Positions 1 through 4,748 of a stretch of DNA of 7,139 nucleotides are shown here, one piece after another. The translations under genes and the position numbers were made by a program. Numbering within the stretch: position 1 is the stretch's first letter; each line of letters begins with the position of its first letter. Below the pieces are notes generated by a model. That model was given only the letters and a program-made list of their open reading frames with translations. It did not search any database and was not told where the DNA came from. Source of the stretch: Fidelibacterota bacterium (GTDB taxonomy: Bacteria; Fidelibacterota; Fidelibacteria; Fidelibacterales; DSDE01); NCBI GenBank assembly GCA_011049095.1, contig DSDE01000115.1:1-7139 (forward strand), given 5' to 3'.

Positions 1-402
1 ATATTGGCCTGTGATACCTTAAGGCTGCTGATGGATTATGATTCCGCGGCTATTGTCACAGAGCGCATCCAGAAGACAACCTCAAGAGAATTGTTGACCG
101 CTTTTCTCAGGCTTTTAGAAGTTGTTGGTAATTATAAAGATATAGAAGAAATATCCTACCTTTCAATGTCTGATGATTATGTTGTTCGCACAAATCTTAT
201 TCGAACGATAGGCAATGTTGCACCAGATATGCACATCGAATTATTGTCGGATGCCCTTGCAGACTCGGCAAATTGGGTCGTTTTAAATTCTGCCATAGCT
301 TTGGCGAAATCGGGCCACAGCTATATCCTGATGGACCTGGTTAACAAAGGGCATCCCCGCGGCAAAATTTTTGAGCAGGTCATTGCGGAGTATGCAGTAT
401 GA
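1..402 (+). CDS. HEAT-repeat protein, C-terminal part (5' end outside window)
   Basis: The reading frame is open from the first base of the window, so this is the last 133 residues of a longer protein. The TTG at base 4 is not a convincing start: no ribosome binding site can be seen and the helical pattern already runs from the edge. The visible part is a series of alpha-helix pairs of HEAT type. Clear units are the stretch with YLSMSDDYVVRTNLIRTIG (about residues 53-71) and the one with LADSANWVVLNSAIALAK (about 85-102). Each has the D-x-x-V-R/V-x-x-x-A pattern of HEAT second helices. HEAT proteins are scaffolds rather than enzymes. The TGA stop overlaps the ATG of the next gene (ATGA), so the two are probably translationally coupled, and an accessory role for the glycosyltransferase is inferred from that. 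Any signal peptide or membrane helix upstream cannot be judged. Confidence 0.8.
   Translation: MLACDTLRLLMDYDSAAIVTERIQKTTSRELLTAFLRLLEVVGNYKDIEEISYLSMSDDYVVRTNLIRTIGNVAPDMHIELLSDALADSANWVVLNSAIALAKSGHSYILMDLVNKGHPRGKIFEQVIAEYAV
385..390 (+). promoter_or_regulatory. Ribosome binding site of the glycosyltransferase gene
   Basis: GCGGAG lies inside the end of the HEAT-repeat gene. Its GGAG core (387-390) ends 8 bases before the ATG at 399. This supports the ATG at 399 as the start and a coupled ATGA junction. Confidence 0.6.
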
Positions 403-1817
403 TAAATATTCCAGTTCTGCTTTTGCAAATTTTCAATGCTACCGTGCTGACTTATTTCTTTTTACTAAACGGCGTCTATCTTATAACTGGCATTGTGGCA
501 TTTTTTGCTCTCAGGCGTTATTCTCAAAAGCTAAAAACCGTCACATTAGATGACATGATTGCTCACAATGGATCGCCGCCTATCACACTGATTGCGCCAG
601 CCTATAATGAAAGCGCCACCTGTGTCTCCTCTACAAAATCACTGCTTTCCCTTAATTATCCTGATTATGAGATTTTAATGGTGAATGATGGCAGTCGGGA
701 TAACACACTGCAGGAGATGATTGACGCTTTTGAAATGATTCCCACACCTCGGACGCCCACTGCATTTTTAAGCACAGCGCCTATTCGAAATATTTATCAG
801 AGTCAGGTTTACCCCAATCTTTGGATTATCGACAAGGCTAATGGCGGAAAAGCTGATGCCCTTAATACAGGACTCAATTTTTGCCGGACGCCCCTCTTTT
901 GTGCAATGGACTCTGACAGTCTTTTGGAGCGGGATGCATTATCGCGGGTTGTTTATCCATTTTTAGAAGATGTGCGAACTGTAGCAGCCGGTGGCATCAT
1001 ACGCATTGTCAATGGATGTGAAGTGAAAAATGGCGTTGTAACAAAAGTAAAACTCCCTAAAAACCTTTTGGCGCGTTTCCAGGTGCTTGAACATCTGAGA
1101 GCATTTCTTTCCGGCAGAATGGGCTGGGATGCTTTGGGGCTGACATTTATCATATCCGGCGCTTTTGGCATATTTAAGCGTGCTGCCGTTGTCGAAGCTG
1201 GCGGGTATCGCACCGACACTGTGGGAGAAGATATGGAGCTGGTGGTTCGCCTGCATAAATATTGTCGCCAAAATAAAATTCCATATCGAATAAAATTTGT
1301 GCCTGATCCTGTAGCCTGGACAGAGTGTCCCGAAAGTGAGCGGGTATTAGGGCGACAGAGAGACCGCTGGCAGCGGGGGCTAATGGAGGTTCTCAGCCGT
1401 CATAAGGATATGTTTTTTAACCCACGATATGGAAAAGTGGGCACTATTATTTACCCATACTTTTTCCTCCTGGAAATGGCTGGTCCCTTCATCGAATTTC
1501 CCGGTTATCTTTCATTTTTTATTGCCTGGCTCACGGGAAATATCAGTATGCTCTATTTTTCTGCCTTTTTTGTAGTTGCTTTTGTTTTTGGCATTGCCCT
1601 GTCTGTCTTTTCCGTCGCTTTGGAAGAGCTGAGTTTCCGCCGCTATCCCAGAGGCCGAGACCTAATTGAGCTTTTCTGGATTGCAATTATAGAAAATTTT
1701 GGCTACCGGCAATTATCAACCTATTGGCGCAGTAAGGGAGCCATCAGTTTTTTTAGAAATGTGAAAACTTGGGGTGAAATGGAACGTAAGGGGTTTAATG
1801 ACAAAAAGAAGAAATAG
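399..1817 (+). CDS. Membrane-bound family 2 glycosyltransferase (processive polysaccharide synthase type)
   Basis: A 472-residue protein with the layout of PgaC/NodC/cellulose-synthase-like processive transferases. There is one N-terminal membrane segment (about 14-38), a cytoplasmic GT-A domain, and C-terminal membrane segments (about 348-378 and 383-406). All diagnostic motifs are present: the nucleotide-binding start TLIAPAYNE (63-71), VNDGS with D97, the metal-binding D-x-D at 171-173 (MDSDS), GED with a candidate general base at 277-278, and QRDRW at 320-324, the Q-(Q/R)-x-R-W acceptor/product-binding motif. The tail motif WGEMERKGF (458-466) is of a type common in this group. It probably transfers sugar from a nucleotide sugar to a growing beta-linked chain at the inner membrane. 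The exact sugar cannot be read from the sequence. E. coli YaiP, encoded close to YaiO, is the nearest familiar parallel, and here too the next gene encodes a YaiO-like protein. The end overlaps the next gene by 20 bases from its preferred start. Confidence 0.93.
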   Translation: MINIPVLLLQIFNATVLTYFFLLNGVYLITGIVAFFALRRYSQKLKTVTLDDMIAHNGSPPITLIAPAYNESATCVSSTKSLLSLNYPDYEILMVNDGSRDNTLQEMIDAFEMIPTPRTPTAFLSTAPIRNIYQSQVYPNLWIIDKANGGKADALNTGLNFCRTPLFCAMDSDSLLERDALSRVVYPFLEDVRTVAAGGIIRIVNGCEVKNGVVTKVKLPKNLLARFQVLEHLRAFLSGRMGWDALGLTFIISGAFGIFKRAAVVEAGGYRTDTVGEDMELVVRLHKYCRQNKIPYRIKFVPDPVAWTECPESERVLGRQRDRWQRGLMEVLSRHKDMFFNPRYGKVGTIIYPYFFLLEMAGPFIEFPGYLSFFIAWLTGNISMLYFSAFFVVAFVFGIALSVFSVALEELSFRRYPRGRDLIELFWIAIIENFGYRQLSTYWRSKGAISFFRNVKTWGEMERKGFNDKKKK

Positions 1818-2352
1818 TATAATTACAATTATTTTTATCATTTCAGCAGGATTATTGACATTTCTACCGGCTCAAGAATTGGATGAAGATAAGAAGATTT
1901 CTTACGAAGCATTGCATCAACTGGCAAGGGAGGCTATTAAAAATGAAGATTTTCAAAGCGCGGCAGATTTTTTTGAAGCTATTCTGAAAAAATATCCTGA
2001 AGATGCTGACGCGATGCTGGCTTTGGGCCGGCTGAATGGCTGGCAGGGGAATTTTGCCAAAGCTGAAGAACTGCTTTTTCTCACAGTGCGCCTCTATCCA
2101 GATTATGACGATGCCTGGCAGGCTTTAGGAGATATATATTTCTGGCAGGACAAACATCAGCTAGCTGTCAATGCCTATATGGAATGGGAAAAACGCGCCC
2201 CCACACTCTGGGAGCCAAGTATCAAGCGAGCCAAAGCCGAAATTGCCATTCGCAGAAATAATACAGCCCGCCAATCCATAGAAAGTGCGCGAATGCTGGG
2301 AGCCCCTAAGGAGATGTGGGAACCCCTTCTGAAATCTATTCAGCAAAATTAG
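1798..2352 (+). CDS. Secreted TPR-repeat protein; N-terminal half of an interrupted YaiO-like outer membrane protein
   Basis: From the ATG at 1798 this encodes 184 residues. They comprise a signal peptide (basic MTKRR, hydrophobic core about 8-23, likely cleavage at LPA/QE near residue 25), then about three TPR units (roughly 35-66, 70-100, 104-135) with typical A-x-x-x-F/Y-x-x-A-L and YP spacing, then a short helical tail. I prefer ATG 1798 to the in-frame GTG at 1774. It gives a clean signal peptide, and AAGGGG at 1788-1793 lies just upstream, although the 4-base spacing is short. The gene ends at TAG 2350-2352, but the same frame continues without another stop through the whole beta-barrel up to 3039. 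TPR plus barrel is the normal architecture of YaiO-family proteins, so this is probably the front half of a broken 413-codon gene. If translated alone it would give a periplasmic TPR protein without its pore. Confidence 0.75.
   Translation: MTKRRNSIITIIFIISAGLLTFLPAQELDEDKKISYEALHQLAREAIKNEDFQSAADFFEAILKKYPEDADAMLALGRLNGWQGNFAKAEELLFLTVRLYPDYDDAWQALGDIYFWQDKHQLAVNAYMEWEKRAPTLWEPSIKRAKAEIAIRRNNTARQSIESARMLGAPKEMWEPLLKSIQQN
2350..2352 (+). other. In-frame amber (TAG) codon splitting the TPR-barrel gene
   Basis: Codon 185 counted from ATG 1798 is TAG. Reading through gives VLSSWLAYIQYEQ and then the rest of the barrel in the same frame, with no change of frame needed. No ribosome binding site or signal peptide is visible after the TAG, so the downstream half has no obvious way of being made and exported independently. 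Candidate causes are a nonsense mutation (one base from CAG, AAG, GAG, TGG or TAT), a sequencing error, or recoding. Two neighbouring genes (399-1817 and this gene's own 3' end) also terminate at TAG, which argues against general TAG recoding. Confidence 0.8.
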
Positions 2353-2412
2353 GTTCTGAGTTCGTGGCTGGCGTATATTCAGTATGAGCAGACAAGTTTT
2401 GATCTCACCACG

Positions 2413-3039
2413 ATGGATACCTGGCGCCGTTGGGCCGTAGGTATTCAGCGCCATAAAGGAAACTGGACAAAAATTGGTGAGCTGCAGAGAGTTGAGCGTT
2501 TTACGAATGAAGACTATTCCCTGGCCTGGGATAATTATATCGCTCTTAAGCACAACGCATATATCAACCTGCGGGCACAATATGCATTCAGACAAAGCTT
2601 ATTGCCAATACTTGACCTGAATGCCGAGTACTATAAGGGGCTTGGCAGCCTGTATGAATTATCAGCCGCCTACAGATTGATGCATTTTCCAGGATCAGAT
2701 GTTCAGTTCCTCAGCCTTGGTGCAGCGGCATATCTGAATAATGAATTTTTGAGGGTGAGATTAACTGATATTCTCCAAAAAGCTAGCGGTCCTGAGCTGA
2801 TTTTGCTGGCAGCCTGGCGACATTATTTTATATCTGCTGATCATTGGGCCGAGCTGTACACTGTTTTTACAAAATTAAACTATGATATCAAAATTGAAGA
2901 AAAACTGCGGACAATAGGTATAAAAGGGGAGAGCTACCCCTGGGAAAGAATCGGTGTGCAGGCAGCTTTAAGCCGCGGTTGGGAGCGGGCTGACAGCGCC
3001 CAATGGGGGTTTATGTTAGGGCTTGTTTACAGATGGTAG
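2413..3039 (+). CDS. YaiO-like outer-membrane beta-barrel; C-terminal half of the interrupted TPR-barrel gene
   Basis: From the first ATG after the amber codon this gives 208 residues, but barrel-like sequence begins at 2353, so the ATG at 2413 is probably not a real start (no Shine-Dalgarno sequence and no signal peptide). The protein is a run of amphipathic beta-strands rich in alternating aromatic residues, for example WAVGIQRHKG, IGELQRVERF and NAYINLRAQYAF, separated by short polar turns. It ends in GLVYRW, a typical C-terminal beta-signal with a terminal aromatic for assembly by the BAM machinery. In YaiO-family proteins such a barrel follows a TPR domain and lies near a family 2 glycosyltransferase, as here. 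The inferred role is passage of the polymer through the outer membrane. With the upstream TAG it may be a pseudogene remnant. Its stop overlaps the next gene's start by 7 bases. Confidence 0.65.
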   Translation: MDTWRRWAVGIQRHKGNWTKIGELQRVERFTNEDYSLAWDNYIALKHNAYINLRAQYAFRQSLLPILDLNAEYYKGLGSLYELSAAYRLMHFPGSDVQFLSLGAAAYLNNEFLRVRLTDILQKASGPELILLAAWRHYFISADHWAELYTVFTKLNYDIKIEEKLRTIGIKGESYPWERIGVQAALSRGWERADSAQWGFMLGLVYRW

Positions 3040-4283
3040 AGCATCAGCATTACACTGACGGCTGCTGGGACGCTTCCTATGAAAAGCTTCGTCCAAAACC
3101 CTGGTATCGAAAGATAAAAATCAGGGATATCATAGTTGTGGCAATTTTCTTGATTCCCCTCTGGAGCTTTCTAGCCTGGTATTTTACACCGCTGAGACCA
3201 ATACAGATTTTTATACTTGATAAGACCGTTCCAAATTTACGCTATGAAGAGCATCGGTCTCTTATCTGGCTGTTGCGTCATTTTCGATACAGCTATGGCG
3301 AAAGACTCTACAGGGCAGATATGGATTATTATGGCTTTCATCCCACTGAACCTGGTAAATCTTATAGAATCTATGATTTAGAGGGTTTTCGGAAGGAGGA
3401 CTTGATCGAGCTTGCAAATCGCTATGATATGGCCTGGATCGCAGACTCCTATGGGGTATATAAAAATGATTGGGAAAGTGGTGAGCTCTCTCAGGATCGC
3501 AATCCGATTATTTACGGACGGCTTAGTTCAGAAGAGGCAGATTTTTTAGAAATTATGGCTGATCAAGGGAAGCTGGTAATCGGGGAATTTAATATTATTG
3601 GCACGCCTACAAGCTGGCGTGTGCGGCGTCAAATAGAAAAACGTTTCGGCTTTCGCTGGAGTGGCTGGACCGGAAGACATTTCGATTCCCTCGACAGCAC
3701 AAATTATGATTTGCCGCGATGGGTCATTCATAATTATACCGAGCAGTATGACACAAGCTGGCATTTTCATAATAGCGGTATTGTTTTGACACATAGCGAT
3801 GAAACCATTGTTGTACTTGAACTCTATAATCACCTGACCAAAGACAGACCAGAAATTATCACGTCATTAGCCGGAAGCAAGGCCTTTCCTAAACTGCCTG
3901 CTCAGCTTGATTATCCTTTTTGGTTTGATATCTGCAGCCACGATTCCAGTAATCAGACACTTGCCTACTATGAAATCCACACAAGCCCGCGAGGCGATTC
4001 GCTTCTATCTTTACTGAATATTCCAAAACTCTTTCCAGCGGCATTCCGCAGTAAAAATGCTTTGTTTTACTATTTTGCCGGTGATGTTTCTGATACCCGT
4101 GTCAATAACTATCTTAGCTATTTTAGAGGCATTCACGTAATTAGAGGCTTTTTTTATAAAACAGGAGACAGTACTGATCGTGATCGTTTCTTTTGGGAAT
4201 ATTCCTACCCGCTGACAAAGGCCATCCTTGATGAATATCAGCGAACCTTGAAGCAGGCGAATATTTTATCAGCCCGTGATTAA
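3033..4283 (+). CDS. Membrane-anchored extracytoplasmic protein of unknown family, polysaccharide locus
   Basis: A 416-residue protein that I do not recognise as a named family. A basic cytoplasmic N-terminus (PKPWYRKIKIRD, about 21-32) precedes a single membrane segment (about 33-51), so the large remainder should lie outside the cytoplasm. It opens with a beta-strand/loop (IFILDKTVP, 59-67) and then looks like an alpha/beta fold: WIADSYGVY (135-143), LVIGEFNIIGTPTSWRVRR (181-199), a WSGWTGRHF box (209-217), LPRWVIHNY (227-235) and IVVLELYNH (259-267). Conserved-looking polar residues (D138, E185, N187, R215, H216) could make an active site, possibly of a glutamine-amidotransferase-like or hydrolase fold, but this is a guess. 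I chose ATG 3033 over the in-frame ATG 3003 because it gives a 7-base stop/start overlap (ATGGTAG) suited to translational coupling; neither has a strong ribosome binding site. Its position as last gene of the operon suggests an accessory role in polymer modification or export. Confidence 0.8.
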   Translation: MVEHQHYTDGCWDASYEKLRPKPWYRKIKIRDIIVVAIFLIPLWSFLAWYFTPLRPIQIFILDKTVPNLRYEEHRSLIWLLRHFRYSYGERLYRADMDYYGFHPTEPGKSYRIYDLEGFRKEDLIELANRYDMAWIADSYGVYKNDWESGELSQDRNPIIYGRLSSEEADFLEIMADQGKLVIGEFNIIGTPTSWRVRRQIEKRFGFRWSGWTGRHFDSLDSTNYDLPRWVIHNYTEQYDTSWHFHNSGIVLTHSDETIVVLELYNHLTKDRPEIITSLAGSKAFPKLPAQLDYPFWFDICSHDSSNQTLAYYEIHTSPRGDSLLSLLNIPKLFPAAFRSKNALFYYFAGDVSDTRVNNYLSYFRGIHVIRGFFYKTGDSTDRDRFFWEYSYPLTKAILDEYQRTLKQANILSARD

Positions 4284-4287
4284 TACA

Positions 4288-4316
4288 TTGACAAAATCAC
4301 AAATTAACACTATTTT
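4288..4316 (+). promoter_or_regulatory. Sigma70-type promoter of the tRNA-Ser gene
   Basis: A perfect -35 box TTGACA (4288-4293) is followed after 17 bases by TATTTT (4311-4316), which matches the -10 consensus at four of six positions. The expected transcription start falls near 4322-4325, about a dozen bases before the tRNA's first base. The promoter begins five bases after the stop codon of the preceding gene, so no terminator for the polysaccharide operon lies between them and read-through into the tRNA is possible. Confidence 0.65.
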
Positions 4317-4335
4317 ATCCGGCTTTTTGATAGCA

Positions 4336-4424
4336 GGAGAGGTGACCGAGCTGGCTGAAGGTGCACGACTGGAAATCGTGTGAGCGTCAAAAACGTTCCC
4401 CGGGTTCGAATCCCGGCCTCTCCG
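4336..4424 (+). tRNA. tRNA-Ser (anticodon GGA)
   Basis: An 89-base class II tRNA with every arm visible. The acceptor GGAGAGG (4336-4342) pairs with CCTCTCC (4417-4423), and the discriminator is G4424. The D stem is ACC/GGT (4345-4347 with 4360-4362). The anticodon stem CACGA/TCGTG (4364-4368 with 4376-4380) encloses loop CTGGAAA, with anticodon GGA at 4371-4373. The long variable arm GAGCGT/ACGTTC, typical of serine tRNAs, is present, and the T arm is CCGGG-TTCGAAT-CCCGG. It decodes UCC and UCU. CCA is not encoded (the next bases are CAA), so the end must be added enzymatically. Its 3' half is a likely attachment site for the lost element represented by the recombinase scrap downstream. Confidence 0.97.
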
Positions 4425-4505
4425 CAAAAACGAATAAATAACAGGGGTTTATGAATTTTGGACTTACGCTAACGAGCTTTGATTTATTATTGTAAGTGGA
4501 CATTA

Positions 4506-4531
4506 GTGCTTTTTGTGTGATAGTAAAGCAC
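4506..4531. repeat. Inverted repeat between the tRNA and the recombinase remnant
   Basis: GTGCTTT (4506-4512) and AAAGCAC (4525-4531) are perfect 7-base complements around a 12-base loop. The repeat lies just 3' of the recombinase remnant's stop codon on the minus strand, where a terminator hairpin or an arm-type recombinase site could sit. No T-run follows it, so termination is not convincing and chance is possible. Confidence 0.35.
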
Positions 4532-4538
4532 CCCAATA

Positions 4539-4649
4539 TCACCCAAAAGATTCAATTACTTCCGATGCATAAAATAGAGCGTGGTCATAGATTTTTGTAC
4601 TTGCCTCAGATTTATGTCCAACAATATTCATTGCTTCTCGTGTTGACCA
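4539..4649 (-). pseudogene. Tyrosine recombinase (integrase) C-terminal remnant
   Basis: Minus-strand reading of 4649 down to 4539 gives 36 codons and a TGA stop. The product contains TREAMNIVGHKSEASTKIYD followed by HALFYASEVIESFG. This is the end of a phage-type tyrosine recombinase: the (L/V)GH box with its catalytic His, and a Tyr exactly nine residues later (GH-x8-Y) followed by D-H, matching the family pattern LGHxSxxxTxxYxH. Directly upstream the frame meets a TGA (4650-4652) and further stops up to 4748. The rest of the catalytic domain, including the R and H-x-x-R boxes, is absent, and the neighbouring histidine kinase gene begins soon after. It is therefore a decayed fragment. Its place about 115 bp past a tRNA-Ser gene is the usual location of an integrase next to its attachment site, implying a former genomic island, prophage or ICE here. 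Confidence 0.72.
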
Positions 4650-4748
4650 TCATTTCCGCCTTTCATATAAAAAATTATTTCTGGCTTCGCTGTTTTTATT
4701 AGATAATGAACCCTCGAAAAATAAAACAGAGATCAGCGTGCAATCAGA
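4650..4748. other. A+T-rich spacer with no recognisable gene
   Basis: This short stretch between the recombinase remnant and the end of the histidine kinase gene has stops in the remnant's frame. I see no RNA gene and no strong terminator hairpin for the kinase gene. It may be further degraded recombinase DNA, but no protein similarity is readable. Confidence 0.4.

Noticed and set aside
953..1271. Minus-strand open frames inside the glycosyltransferase gene
   Set aside because: They overlap the catalytic domain of a clear family 2 glycosyltransferase and show no domain pattern of their own.
1774..1797. GTG at 1774 as the start of the TPR gene
   Set aside because: It adds eight residues in front of a good signal peptide and has a longer overlap with the glycosyltransferase gene; ATG 1798 fits better.
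2161..2595. Minus-strand open frame spanning the amber codon region
   Set aside because: It is the shadow of the TPR/barrel gene, which has clear signal peptide, TPR and barrel features on the plus strand.
4336..4424. The tRNA-Ser as an amber suppressor explaining the TAG at 2350
   Set aside because: The anticodon is clearly GGA in a well-formed seven-base loop, so it cannot read UAG.
4462..4497. ACTTAC/GTAAGT inverted repeat with a 24-base loop
   Set aside because: Only six base pairs with a long loop in A+T-rich DNA; indistinguishable from chance.
4496..4702. Plus-strand 68-codon open frame starting at GTG
   Set aside because: It lies antisense to the recombinase remnant, has no ribosome binding site and no protein-like composition; it is explained by the minus-strand relic.
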